Part shown: positions 55,656-63,912 of the stretch, piece after piece | Numbering within the stretch: the first letter of the stretch is position 1 | Layout: each line of letters starts with the position of its first letter | Source of the DNA: Rhizobium sp. 16-488-2b | GTDB taxonomy: Bacteria > Pseudomonadota > Alphaproteobacteria > Rhizobiales > Rhizobiaceae | Assembly (NCBI RefSeq): GCF_017741815.1 | Contig: NZ_JAGHMF010000024.1 | Coordinates: 91,041 to 155,040, forward strand | Length of the DNA: 64,000 nucleotides | Direction: 5' to 3' | Translations under genes and position numbers: made by a program | The notes under the pieces: generated by a model | Told to the model about the DNA's origin: nothing | The model's database searches: none | What the model saw: the letters and a program-made list of their open reading frames with translations, nothing else

Positions 55656-56618
55656 TTATTTCAGCGACGGCGCGATGTTGATGCAGGCTTCGCACAGGCC
55701 GGCGACAGCAGCGACGGACTTGTCGAAGGCTTCCTTTTCGGCCTTGTTCAGGTCGATCTCGATGATGCGCTCGACGCCACCGGCACCGATGATGGTGGGA
55801 ACGCCGACATACATGTCCTTGACGCCGTACTGGCCGGAGAGCTGCGCTGCGCAAGGCAGGACGCGCTTCTTGTCCTTGAGGTAGGATTCAGCCATTTCGA
55901 TCGCCGAAGCGGCCGGTGCGTAGTAGGCCGAGCCGGTCTTCAGGAGACCAACGATTTCGGCGCCGCCATCACGGGTGCGCTGGATGATTTCTTCGAGGCG
56001 CTCCTTGGTGACCCAACCCATGGTGACGAGGTCGGTGAGCGGGATGCCGCCAACGGTGGAGTAACGTGCGAGCGGTACCATCGTGTCGCCGTGGCCGCCG
56101 AGAACGAAAGCGGTGACGTCCTGTACGGAAACGTTGAATTCCTTGGAGAGGAACAGGCGGAAGCGCGACGAGTCCAGAACGCCGGCCATGCCCACGACCT
56201 TGTTGGCCGGAAGGCCGGAGAACTTCTGCAGCGCCCAGACCATGGCGTCGAGCGGGTTGGTGATGCAGATCACGAAGGCGTTCGGGGCATACTTCTTGAT
56301 GCCGGCGCCGACCTGTTCCATGACCTTGAGATTGATGCCGAGCAGGTCGTCGCGGCTCATGCCCGGCTTGCGGGCGACACCGGCGGTGACGATGCAGACG
56401 TCTGCGCCTTCGATTGCGGAGTAGTCGCTTGCGCCAGTGAGGTTGGCATCGAAGCCTTCAACCGGCGAGGACTGCGCGATGTCGAGGCCCTTACCCTGCG
56501 GGATGCCGTCGGCGATATCGAAGAGAACGATGTCACCCAGCTCCTTGAGGCCGGCGAGATGCGCCAGCGTGCCACCAATCATGCCAGAACCAATGAGAGC
56601 GATTTTGTTACGCGCCAT
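55656..56618 (-). CDS. mdh: Malate dehydrogenase
   Basis: 320 residues from the ATG at 56618, with AAAGGAAA upstream. The NAD motif GSGMIGGTLAHLAG (8-21), the DLLGINLKVM region and catalytic histidine in GGHGDTMVPLAR show the LDH-like MDH used by alphaproteobacteria. It oxidises malate to oxaloacetate. It leads the mdh-sucCDAB cluster. A perfect palindrome lies about 150 bases upstream. Confidence 0.97.
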   Translation of the reverse strand: MARNKIALIGSGMIGGTLAHLAGLKELGDIVLFDIADGIPQGKGLDIAQSSPVEGFDANLTGASDYSAIEGADVCIVTAGVARKPGMSRDDLLGINLKVMEQVGAGIKKYAPNAFVICITNPLDAMVWALQKFSGLPANKVVGMAGVLDSSRFRLFLSKEFNVSVQDVTAFVLGGHGDTMVPLARYSTVGGIPLTDLVTMGWVTKERLEEIIQRTRDGGAEIVGLLKTGSAYYAPAASAIEMAESYLKDKKRVLPCAAQLSGQYGVKDMYVGVPTIIGAGGVERIIEIDLNKAEKEAFDKSVAAVAGLCEACINIAPSLK

Positions 56619-56763
56619 TTCGGTGTTTCCTTTGCGACCAAAATTCGTCGGGCGACGCACTGAGGGGCTGCGCCCAATTGCCGCAATCGCATAGACCCTA
56701 AGGCCAAAAATGGCAACTGATTATTTTGAGACCAGCAATTTCAATCGTTTAGAAGACAAATTA

Positions 56764-56779
56764 CTTACGTAAACGTAAG
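56764..56779. promoter_or_regulatory. Perfect ACGT palindrome upstream of mdh (LiuR-like)
   Basis: CTTACGTAAACGTAAG has perfect 7-base arms around AA. It matches the same TTACGT-nn-ACGTAA pattern as the site at 9694-9709 upstream of etfBA. It lies about 146 bases before the mdh ATG, between mdh and zapE. It may be an operator for the mdh-suc operon; which protein binds is inference. Confidence 0.55.
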
Positions 56780-56798
56780 AGTTTTTGTCATGAAACTG

Positions 56799-57962
56799 CT
56801 ATTCGGCGGCTCGTTTCTCATGGTGCAGAGCCAGATATTCCGCACTCCGCATCTCGAAAAGGCGCGATGCCGTCCGGTCGAACTCGAAACCTTCGGTACC
56901 ACGCGCTTGTGTCAACAAGTTCTCAGGCATGGCCGCCGCCGAGATATAGAGCCTCACCGCATGGTCGTAGAGCGTATCGACCAAAATGATGAAGCGCTTC
57001 GTCTGGTTCCGCTTCTCGGGTCCGAGCATGGGAACGTGATCGACAAATATGGCATCAAAGCGTTCGGAGATGACAAGGAAGTCGGCGGCACCCAGCGGCT
57101 TGTCGCAGAGATCGGAGAATGTGAACCGCGCCAGCCGGTCGACGGCGAGCGGCACATGGATCGAGCGCCCCTTCATCGGCAGCTCGATCGGCTGCGCCTT
57201 GCGCCCATGCAGCGCCTGGTTCCAGGCGGCATCCATGGCCATGTCGGCATGGCGGTCGAGCGGCGTGATGTAGACGGGCAGACTGTCGATCTTCTCCATC
57301 CGGTAATCCGTCGGAGAATCCAGCGTCACCGTCTCGACGTGCTTGTTCAGGAGATCGATGAACGGCAGGAACAGACCACGGTTGAGGCCGTCACGATAGA
57401 GATTGACCGGCTCGACGTTGGACGTCGCGACCAGCACGCAGCCGCGACCGAACAGGTCGGAAAACAGCCGCGACAGGATCATCGCATCGGCGATATCGGT
57501 GACCGTGAACTCGTCGAAGCACAAGAGTTCGGCTTCGTCATAGAGTGCTGCACCCACGACCGGGATCGGATCGGCCTGCTTGGTCTCGCCGTTCTTCAGC
57601 CGGAGCCGGTGTGCGGCGATGCGATTGTGCACGTCGGCCATGAACTCATGAAAATGCGCCCGCCGCTTTTTCGCGCAGGGCGCCATGTCGAAGAACATGT
57701 CCATCAGCATCGTCTTGCCGCGGCCGACGCTGCCGTGAATGTAGAGACCCTTGACCGGCTCGGAGGATTTCTTCTTGGCCGCGAACAGCCATCCGAGCGC
57801 ACTCGATTTCGCCGCCGGACGCTTCTGCTTGAGCTCTGACAGCACCCGATCCAGGCACTTCGCCACATGCATCTGGGCGGAGTCGAGTTGGAGCGAGCCC
57901 GAGGCCGTCAGCGACTTCAATTGTTCGCTGACGCTCAAGCTGTAGTCTGGCATCGGTTGCAT
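56799..57962 (-). CDS. zapE: Cell division protein ZapE (AFG1-like ATPase)
   Basis: 387 residues. The Walker A motif GSVGRGKT in GLYIHGSVGRGKTMLMDMFF, the Walker B segment LLCFDEFTVTDIADAM and the STAND/AFG1-like fold match ZapE. In E. coli it destabilises FtsZ polymers under low oxygen or high temperature. It is transcribed toward the mdh operon but is separated from it by about 180 bases, including the palindrome. Confidence 0.9.
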   Translation of the reverse strand: MQPMPDYSLSVSEQLKSLTASGSLQLDSAQMHVAKCLDRVLSELKQKRPAAKSSALGWLFAAKKKSSEPVKGLYIHGSVGRGKTMLMDMFFDMAPCAKKRRAHFHEFMADVHNRIAAHRLRLKNGETKQADPIPVVGAALYDEAELLCFDEFTVTDIADAMILSRLFSDLFGRGCVLVATSNVEPVNLYRDGLNRGLFLPFIDLLNKHVETVTLDSPTDYRMEKIDSLPVYITPLDRHADMAMDAAWNQALHGRKAQPIELPMKGRSIHVPLAVDRLARFTFSDLCDKPLGAADFLVISERFDAIFVDHVPMLGPEKRNQTKRFIILVDTLYDHAVRLYISAAAMPENLLTQARGTEGFEFDRTASRLFEMRSAEYLALHHEKRAAE

Positions 57963-58010
57963 TGAGATAATCCGCCTGGAAAAGATCGGCGGAGCGAGCC
58001 GCCGGCTCGC

Positions 58011-58532
58011 TTATCGGCTGAGCGCGATCGGCTGGCCGCTGCTGGTCTGGCCGCTAAAGGCGTTGTCGGCGGTCTTGTAGACGCTGCCGATCTGGCTGCC
58101 GTTGCGATCCTTGAACAGGACCTGCTTGCCCGACACTTCCCAGGAGCCCATCGCCGTCAGTTCGCCGACGCAGCCGCGTGTGCCGCCGCGCGAACCGCTG
58201 CCGAGGTTGGTGAGCGTCAGGAACATGTCGCAGGAGCCGTTGACCCGCCAGCTGCCGACCAGGGATTCCTTGGTAACGTCGAGACCGCCGCCATTGGCCG
58301 CCATTGCGCCGCCGCCCTGCACGCCGCCCATCGGCGCCGTCGAGGCCGGAGCGGCCGGGAACTGCGAGGAACCACCGGGAGGAGGCAGCTGACCGCCCTG
58401 CACCGAAGGCACCGGCTGTGCCGTCAAAGGCGCCGGTGCTGCGCTGTAGCTCGCGTCGTTATAGGCTGTACGCTGGCAACCGGCGAGTGACAGAACAACC
58501 GCCATACCTGTCATCGCATATCGCAACTGCAT
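58011..58532 (-). CDS. AprI/Inh family protease inhibitor-like lipoprotein
   Basis: 173 residues from the ATG at 58532, preceded by GGAG. The lipobox LSLAGC places the lipidated cysteine at residue 19. A Pro/Ser/Gly-rich linker (about 25-85) leads to a C-terminal AprI/Inh beta-barrel (LVGSWRVNGSCDMFLTLTNL onward) with the paired cysteines. Family members inhibit serralysin-type metalloproteases. No protease gene is adjacent. Upstream in-frame starts to 58619 lack support. Confidence 0.82.
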   Translation of the reverse strand: MQLRYAMTGMAVVLSLAGCQRTAYNDASYSAAPAPLTAQPVPSVQGGQLPPPGGSSQFPAAPASTAPMGGVQGGGAMAANGGGLDVTKESLVGSWRVNGSCDMFLTLTNLGSGSRGGTRGCVGELTAMGSWEVSGKQVLFKDRNGSQIGSVYKTADNAFSGQTSSGQPIALSR

Positions 58533-58835
58533 CTGAATGCTCCCGAATGTCCGCTTTTGTCGCATGAAAATAGTAATTAGCTTATTTTCGAATGAACGTG
58601 TTTCACTTTGGTTAATCAAGCCGTAATGGCCGTGAATTGCCTGACGGAGCTAGGCCTGAGACAGCGCAATTCAACCTTTACGGCTGAGAACTTCCTGAAG
58701 ATAGAATTTGTCAGCAAGGTGATGACCAGTCATTTCTTCTGGAAATGCTGTCGCCTGTTTCACGATTGAACGATGATCATCTCGCACCGGCAGGCATCGG
58801 CGGCCCGCATGGGCCGCCGGATGGATGGCATCGCG
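58533..58835. other. 303-base gap between the Inh-like lipoprotein and sdhB
   Basis: The left part should hold the promoter of the lipoprotein gene. The right part contains the hairpin at 58799-58818, just after the sdhB stop. I see no ORF with a convincing start and no RNA gene in the remaining AT-richer stretch (58600-58770). Confidence 0.5.
58799..58818 (-). terminator. Hairpin after sdhB
   Basis: GGCGGCCC-GCAT-GGGCCGCC pairs perfectly over eight bases, 17 bases after the sdhB stop. The minus-strand transcript lacks a following U run, so it may act with other signals to end the sdh transcript. Confidence 0.5.
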
Positions 58836-59615
58836 TCAGACGCGGCGCTCGACCATCATCTTCTTGATTTCGGCGATCGCCTTGGCCGGGTTCAGACCCT
58901 TCGGGCAGGTCTGCGCGCAGTTCATGATCGTGTGGCAGCGATAGAGGCGGAACGGATCCTCGAGATTGTCGAGGCGCTCACCCTTGGCTTCGTCGCGGCT
59001 GTCGATCAGCCAGCGATAGGCCTGCAGCAGCACGGCCGGACCGAGATAGCGGTCGCCGTTCCACCAGTAGCTCGGACAGGAGGTCGAGCAGCAGGCGCAA
59101 AGGATGCACTCGTAGAGGCCGTCGAGCTTCTGGCGGTCTTCGTGGCTCTGCTTCCACTCGGTCGCCGGCGCCGGCGACACCGTCTTCAGCCAGGGCTCGA
59201 TCGAGCGGTGCTGGGCGTAGAAGTTGGTGAGATCAGGCACGAGATCCTTGACGACGGGCATGTGCGGCAGCGGATAGATTTTCACCGAGCCCTTGATGTC
59301 GTCGAGACCCTTGGTGCAGGCGAGCGTATTCGTGCCGTCGATGTTCATCGCGCAGGAACCGCAAATGCCCTCGCGACAGGAACGGCGCAGCGTCAGCGTC
59401 GGGTCTATCTTGTTCTTGATGTAGAGCAGACCATCGAGCACCATCGGGCCGCAATCGTCGACATCGATGTAGAACGTATCGATCGACGGGTTCTGGCCAT
59501 CGTCAGGGCTCCAGCGATAGACGCGGAATTCGCGTGTATTGGTGGCACCGGCCGGCTTCGGCCACACCTTGCCTTCGCGTATCTGGGAATTCTTGGGAAG
59601 TGCGAGTTCAACCAT
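58836..59615 (-). CDS. sdhB: Succinate dehydrogenase iron-sulfur subunit
   Basis: 259 residues from the ATG at 59615. Three iron-sulfur cysteine groups are intact: SCREGICGSCAM with a later C (2Fe-2S), CILCACCSTSCPSY (4Fe-4S) and CHTIMNCAQTCPKGLNP (3Fe-4S). It passes electrons from SdhA to the membrane quinone site. Its start overlaps the vapC-like stop by eight bases, and its AGGA site lies inside that gene. Confidence 0.97.
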   Translation of the reverse strand: MVELALPKNSQIREGKVWPKPAGATNTREFRVYRWSPDDGQNPSIDTFYIDVDDCGPMVLDGLLYIKNKIDPTLTLRRSCREGICGSCAMNIDGTNTLACTKGLDDIKGSVKIYPLPHMPVVKDLVPDLTNFYAQHRSIEPWLKTVSPAPATEWKQSHEDRQKLDGLYECILCACCSTSCPSYWWNGDRYLGPAVLLQAYRWLIDSRDEAKGERLDNLEDPFRLYRCHTIMNCAQTCPKGLNPAKAIAEIKKMMVERRV

Positions 59616-60066
59616 GTTTGTTTTCCTGCTCAGAGACGAACAGCGCCTGCGCCGTTTCGAGGGTCCGTATCCGGCCACCCTCGCCGGCGGCATTTGCCTT
59701 GGTTAGAAATTTCTTATCGGCAGTCACCATGAAGCTGCCGTCAGTCGAATGCGTTGCCGCCAGATACATGCAGTCGTAGACGGAGTGATCGAGCTTACGC
59801 GACAGCTCGAACCCCAATTTCACCAGCGCCTGAGACGGCAAGACGACATCGATGCTCTCGTCAAGCGTCGTCAATCCATCCACCGCCTGCTGCGGCGTGA
59901 TTTGACCAAGCCGAACTTTGCGCTGCAGGACATTGGCGACTTCCGAAAAGATCAGATCCGGAGCGACTCTCCGGATCGAACCGCCAAGCAGAAAATCGGC
60001 GTTGATGTGGTCCGGCTCCGGCACGAACCATGCGATGGCAGCCGATGCATCGACAACGTAGATCAA
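59608..60066 (-). CDS. VapC-type PIN-domain toxin
   Basis: 152 residues. The acidic PIN-domain residues are D6 (YVVDASAAI), E42 (FSEVANVL), D98 (SVYDCMYLAA) and D117 (VTADKKF). VapC toxins cleave tRNAs or rRNA. The start overlaps the antitoxin stop as ATGA, and the stop overlaps sdhB by eight bases. Lying inside the sdh operon is unusual. Confidence 0.9.
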   Translation of the reverse strand: MIYVVDASAAIAWFVPEPDHINADFLLGGSIRRVAPDLIFSEVANVLQRKVRLGQITPQQAVDGLTTLDESIDVVLPSQALVKLGFELSRKLDHSVYDCMYLAATHSTDGSFMVTADKKFLTKANAAGEGGRIRTLETAQALFVSEQENKHG

Positions 60067-60302
60067 CGATCCCGATCCTCTCGCAACATCTCCACAGCAG
60101 CCGTCTGCTTGACGCCCTTCGGCGTCATGGCGCGAATTCTGGCGGCGATCGCCGGAAGATCTTCGCGTCGGGGACGAGCCGGCACCGCTGCCTGCAGCAG
60201 CGCCTCCACCTCTTCCTCGACGGAGCGGTTGTTCAACCGCGCCCGATCGGAAATACGCGTCAGCAGCGCTTCGTCAGCGATTTTGATCTGCATTTCACCC
60301 AT
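60063..60302 (-). CDS. Ribbon-helix-helix antitoxin (FitA/VapB-like)
   Basis: 79 residues. The N-terminal MGEMQIKIADEALLTRISDR is a short beta strand plus helix of the RHH DNA-binding fold (FitA-like), and the C-terminal part should neutralise the toxin. GGAGG lies eight bases before the ATG at 60302. It is 48 bases after sdhA and overlaps the toxin ATG. It may bind its own promoter, but none is clear here. Confidence 0.85.
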   Translation of the reverse strand: MGEMQIKIADEALLTRISDRARLNNRSVEEEVEALLQAAVPARPRREDLPAIAARIRAMTPKGVKQTAAVEMLREDRDR

Positions 60303-60350
60303 GGCAGCGCCTCCGGCAACGATCCTTTGCCTATTCTCTCACATTCCCCA

Positions 60351-62207
60351 TCAGTAAACACGCGCCTTGGGCGCGATCTTCTGCGGGTCGATCCCTTCCG
60401 CGATCAGCTCGGTATGCACTGGGCGGTAGTCGAGCTTGACGTCGCCGGCATCGTTGACCCAGGCAAGCGTGTGCTTGCGCCAGTTGACGTCGTCGCGGCC
60501 GGCGAATGCGCCTTCCGTGTAATCCTCGCGGGCGTGCGAACCACGGCTCTCCTTGCGCGCCTCGGCGCCGTAGATCGTGGTGATGGCGTTGGCCATCAGG
60601 TTCTGCAGCTCGAGCGTCTCGACGAGGTCGGAATTCCACACCATCGAGCGGTCGGTGACCTTGATGTCGCGCATTTCCTGCCAGATGGCCGAGATGCGCT
60701 GGCAGCCCGATTCCAGCGATTCCTGCGTACGGAACACGGCGGCGTCTTCCTGCATGGCGCGCTGCATCTTCTCGCGAAGATTGGCCGTCGGCGTGCTGCC
60801 TGAGGCGTGACGCAGGCCGTCGAAGCGGTCCATGATCTTGTCGCAGGCCGCGACGTTGAGATGCGGCACCGGTGCGGCGCGGTCGATGACTTCGCCGGCG
60901 CGGATGGCTGCGGCGCGGCCGAAGACCACGAGGTCGATCAGCGAGTTGGAGCCGAGGCGGTTTGCCCCGTGCACCGAGGCGCAGCCGGCCTCGCCGACCG
61001 CCATCAGGCCCGGAATGACCCGCTCCGGATTGGAGCTGTCGGCGTTCAGCACCTCGCCCCAATAGTTCGTCGGAATGCCGCCCATGTTGTAGTGAACGGT
61101 CGGCAGAACCGGGATCGGCTCGCGCGTCACGTCGACGCCGGCGAAGATCTTGGCGCTCTCGGAAATCCCCGGCAGGCGCTCGTGCAGAACCGCCGGATCG
61201 AGGTGGTCGAGATGCAGGAAGATGTGGTCCTTGTTCTTGCCGACGCCGCGACCTTCGCGGATCTCCAGCGTCATGCAGCGCGAAACGACGTCGCGCGAGG
61301 CAAGGTCCTTGGCCGAAGGCGCGTAGCGTTCCATGAAGCGCTCGCCTTCGGAGTTGACGAGGTAGCCGCCTTCGCCGCGCGCACCCTCGGTGATCAGACA
61401 GCCGGAGCCGTAGATGCCAGTCGGGTGGAACTGCACGAACTCCATGTCCTGGAGCGGCAGGCCGGCGCGGGCAACCATGCCGCCGCCGTCGCCGGTGCAG
61501 GTATGGGCCGAGGTCGCCGAGAAATAGGCGCGGCCGTAGCCGCCGGTCGCCAGCACCACCATCTTGGCGGCGAAGCGATGGATCGTGCCGTCGTCGAGGC
61601 ACCACGCCACGACGCCGGTGCAGCGGCTACCGTCATCCGACATGATCAGGTCGAGCGCGAAATACTCGATGAAGAATTCAGCGTTGTGGCGCAGCGACTG
61701 GCCGTAGAGCGTGTGCAGGATGGCGTGGCCGGTGCGGTCGGCAACGGCGCAGGTGCGCTGTACCGGCGGCCCCTCGCCGTAGTTCTGCATGTGGCCGCCG
61801 AACGGGCGCTGGTAGATCTTGCCTTCTTCGTTGCGCGAGAAGGGAACGCCGTAGTGCTCGAGCTCATAGACCGCCTTCGGCGCTTCCATGGTGAGGTACT
61901 GCATGGCGTCGACGTCGCCGAGCCAGTCGGAGCCCTTGACGGTGTCGTAGAGGTGCCACTGCCAGCTATCGGGCGTCATGTTGCGCAGCGAAGCCGCGAT
62001 GCCGCCCTGCGCCGCAACAGTGTGCGAGCGGGTCGGGAACACCTTGGTGATGCAGGCGGTCTTGAAGCCCTGTTCGGCCATGCCGAGCGTGGCGCGCAGG
62101 CCGGCGCCGCCGGCGCCGACGACGATCACGTCATAGGAGTGATCGATGTACTTGTAGGCCTTCCCGTTCTGAGCGGGGCCATTCTGAGCGGATGAATTCG
62201 ATGCCAT
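60351..62207 (-). CDS. sdhA: Succinate dehydrogenase flavoprotein subunit
   Basis: 618 residues. The FAD-binding GAGGAGLRA (about 32-40), the covalent-flavin histidine in RSHTVAAQGGI, and catalytic motifs HPTGIYGSGCLITEGARGEGG and the HMD-like active-site region are present. It oxidises succinate to fumarate. It is eight bases from sdhD upstream, and toxin-antitoxin genes separate it from sdhB. Confidence 0.97.
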   Translation of the reverse strand: MASNSSAQNGPAQNGKAYKYIDHSYDVIVVGAGGAGLRATLGMAEQGFKTACITKVFPTRSHTVAAQGGIAASLRNMTPDSWQWHLYDTVKGSDWLGDVDAMQYLTMEAPKAVYELEHYGVPFSRNEEGKIYQRPFGGHMQNYGEGPPVQRTCAVADRTGHAILHTLYGQSLRHNAEFFIEYFALDLIMSDDGSRCTGVVAWCLDDGTIHRFAAKMVVLATGGYGRAYFSATSAHTCTGDGGGMVARAGLPLQDMEFVQFHPTGIYGSGCLITEGARGEGGYLVNSEGERFMERYAPSAKDLASRDVVSRCMTLEIREGRGVGKNKDHIFLHLDHLDPAVLHERLPGISESAKIFAGVDVTREPIPVLPTVHYNMGGIPTNYWGEVLNADSSNPERVIPGLMAVGEAGCASVHGANRLGSNSLIDLVVFGRAAAIRAGEVIDRAAPVPHLNVAACDKIMDRFDGLRHASGSTPTANLREKMQRAMQEDAAVFRTQESLESGCQRISAIWQEMRDIKVTDRSMVWNSDLVETLELQNLMANAITTIYGAEARKESRGSHAREDYTEGAFAGRDDVNWRKHTLAWVNDAGDVKLDYRPVHTELIAEGIDPQKIAPKARVY

Positions 62208-62215
62208 GATATCAA

Positions 62216-62596
62216 TTATCCTACAAAGGCGATCTTCAGAATGGCGAAGAGACAGAGCCCCGCCATCAGGATCGAAAAGAAGGTGTTGAGCATCACGAGC
62301 GCGATCTTGGTGACTTCATGGTGCACGTAGTCTTCGATGATGACCTGCATGCCGAGCTTCATGTGGATGACGCCCGACACGACCATCAGGCCCATGACGA
62401 CGGCGACGAAGGGGTTCGACAGCGCGTGAACCACCTGCGCATAGGGCTGGCCGGCATGGATGATCATGAAGATGATGAAGAAGAGGAAGAGCGGCACGTT
62501 GGCAACGGCCGTCACGCGCTGGCGCCAGAAATGTTCGGTGCCGTCCTTGGCCGAACCGAGGCCGCGAACCTTACCCAAGGGGGTACGCATATCCAT
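62216..62596 (-). CDS. sdhD: Succinate dehydrogenase membrane anchor subunit
   Basis: 126 residues from the ATG at 62596, preceded by AAAGGTTG. Three transmembrane helices (about 32-52, 62-80 and 100-122) and the haem-facing HMKLGMQVIIEDYVHHE region match SdhD. With SdhC it anchors the complex and binds haem b and ubiquinone. It is 11 bases after sdhC. Confidence 0.93.
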   Translation of the reverse strand: MDMRTPLGKVRGLGSAKDGTEHFWRQRVTAVANVPLFLFFIIFMIIHAGQPYAQVVHALSNPFVAVVMGLMVVSGVIHMKLGMQVIIEDYVHHEVTKIALVMLNTFFSILMAGLCLFAILKIAFVG

Positions 62597-62607
62597 GTGA
62601 TCAACCT

Positions 62608-63003
62608 TTAGAAGCGAATGAGGAAGCCGATCACCCAGACCAGCAAGGTCAGACAGAGCGAGGCGATGATGTTGGCGATGGCGAGCTTGGTCGAGAATTC
62701 CTTCCCGAAGCCGTGGCCGAGGTCCCACATGAAGTGGCGGAAGCCGCCGAGCATGTGATGGATGAGCGCCCAGGTATAGCCGAGCAGCACGAGCTTGCCG
62801 ATGATGCTGCCGAGCACCCAGTTGGCCCAGTCGTAAGCACCAACACCGGTTGCGGCCGCGATCAGCCACCAGGCGACCAGAAGCGTACCGACATAGAGCG
62901 CCCCACCGGTGATACGGTGGACGATCGACATAACCATGGTGGGGATTGGTTTATAAATCTGCAAATGCGGCGACAGGGGCCGATTGTTTGTCACGTTCGC
63001 CAT
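62608..63003 (-). CDS. sdhC: Succinate dehydrogenase cytochrome b556 subunit
   Basis: 131 residues from the ATG at 63003. The N-terminal RPLSPHLQIYKP signature and HRITGGAL motif define SdhC, and the haem ligand histidine lies in HHMLGGFRHFMWD. Three transmembrane helices are present. It leads the sdhCDA-antitoxin-toxin-sdhB operon. Confidence 0.95.
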   Translation of the reverse strand: MANVTNNRPLSPHLQIYKPIPTMVMSIVHRITGGALYVGTLLVAWWLIAAATGVGAYDWANWVLGSIIGKLVLLGYTWALIHHMLGGFRHFMWDLGHGFGKEFSTKLAIANIIASLCLTLLVWVIGFLIRF

Positions 63004-63185
63004 CAGAACCTCGCGGCGGTCTTTCTGCGCCTCCCGGGATCCGGAAAGCATCCAAGCATCCACACGATGGTCACAAAGCTGTGCGTGCGTTGCATCATTG
63101 GCGACGTTTAATCACCGAAACACCTAACGACAAGTATAATTGACGCACCCACCGAATTTAATCGATTTGCGTCTTGACGTCGCAG

Positions 63186-63199
63186 TTGACATAGGTCAA
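63186..63199. promoter_or_regulatory. FixK/FNR-like palindrome between sdhC and the secreted-protein gene
   Basis: TTGACATAGGTCAA is a perfect palindrome of the anaerobox form TTGA-N6-TCAA. It lies about 183 bases before sdhC and 120 bases before the other gene, so it could affect either promoter. Oxygen control of sdh in bacteroids is an attractive but unproved idea. Confidence 0.4.
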
Positions 63200-63277
63200 C
63201 CGGCCCGCCCCGCTACCCCTTGCGGATGATTTTTCAAGCTTTGGTGGACAAGCCTGCGCTTTTGGCGCATTTTCGCG

Positions 63278-63292
63278 TTAACGCTTTGTTAA
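63278..63292 (+). promoter_or_regulatory. CtrA-like box TTAA-N7-TTAA
   Basis: TTAACGCTTTGTTAA matches the CtrA consensus spacing. It ends 26 bases before the ATG of the secreted Gly/His-rich protein, near where a promoter or leader should be. Expected to occur by chance rarely but not never in AT-richer gaps. Confidence 0.4.
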
Positions 63293-63318
63293 GCATTCCG
63301 TTTCCGGAGACCAACGCG

Positions 63319-63903
63319 ATGTTCAAGACATCCTCGAAACTCGTTTCGCTCGCCGCAGCAGTGCTGATCGCGCTGCCCGCCGCAGCCGGCGATTTCGGCG
63401 GCAATTTCGTCCCGCGCCACCACGATCGCGGCCATGGCGGCGGCATCGGATATGGCAATGCCGGACACGGTATCGGCCATCGCGGCATCGCAAACGGCTT
63501 CGCATCCGGTTCTGTCATCCGCCATCGCGGCACGTCGATCATCGGCAATTATGGCGGCTGGAACAACGGCCCGCGGCAGATCGCCGGCGGCTACGACGGC
63601 TACCGTCCGCATCCGGGCCGCGGCCGCTTCATCCAGCGCTTCTCCTCGCCCACGTCCAACTTTGCCCGCAGCAACATCGTCATCATCGACCAGCGCGGTC
63701 AAGCGCGCGCGCCGTCAGGCACCTATGCCGGCTCATCCTATGCCTATGAGACGGATGGCGGCACCTACGTCGGCGGTTACGGCTATGCCAGCTACGGATA
63801 TCAGCCGACGGTCCGGCTGGCGCCGATGGCGAAGGTCATCCACGTCAACAACCGTCGCAACCCCTGCTCCTACGAACAAGGCGTCTGCGTCATCCGCCCC
63901 TGA
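63319..63903 (+). CDS. Secreted Gly/His-rich protein of unknown function
   Basis: 194 residues from the ATG at 63319, with GGAGA eight bases upstream. A signal peptide (about 1-23) ends LPAAAG. The mature N-terminal part is rich in Gly and His (HHDRGHGGGIGYGNAGHG), then Gly/Tyr-rich, and two cysteines near the C-terminus (NPCSYEQGVC) could form a disulfide. I know no family. A role in metal binding or at the envelope is inference. Confidence 0.7.
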   Translation: MFKTSSKLVSLAAAVLIALPAAAGDFGGNFVPRHHDRGHGGGIGYGNAGHGIGHRGIANGFASGSVIRHRGTSIIGNYGGWNNGPRQIAGGYDGYRPHPGRGRFIQRFSSPTSNFARSNIVIIDQRGQARAPSGTYAGSSYAYETDGGTYVGGYGYASYGYQPTVRLAPMAKVIHVNNRRNPCSYEQGVCVIRP

Positions 63904-63912
63904 TAGAGCCCA

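Larger units (their letters stand above)
63004..63318. other. 315-base divergent promoter region, sdhC and secreted-protein gene
   Basis: The gap holds the promoters of both genes. It contains a FixK/FNR-like palindrome (63186-63199) and a TTAA-N7-TTAA CtrA-like box (63278-63292). No coding ORF with a proper start is seen inside it. The transcription starts cannot be placed from sequence alone. Confidence 0.5.

Noticed and set aside
60030..60803. Plus-strand frame opposite the antitoxin and sdhA 3' end
   Set aside because: It spans two well-supported minus-strand genes and has no recognisable product.
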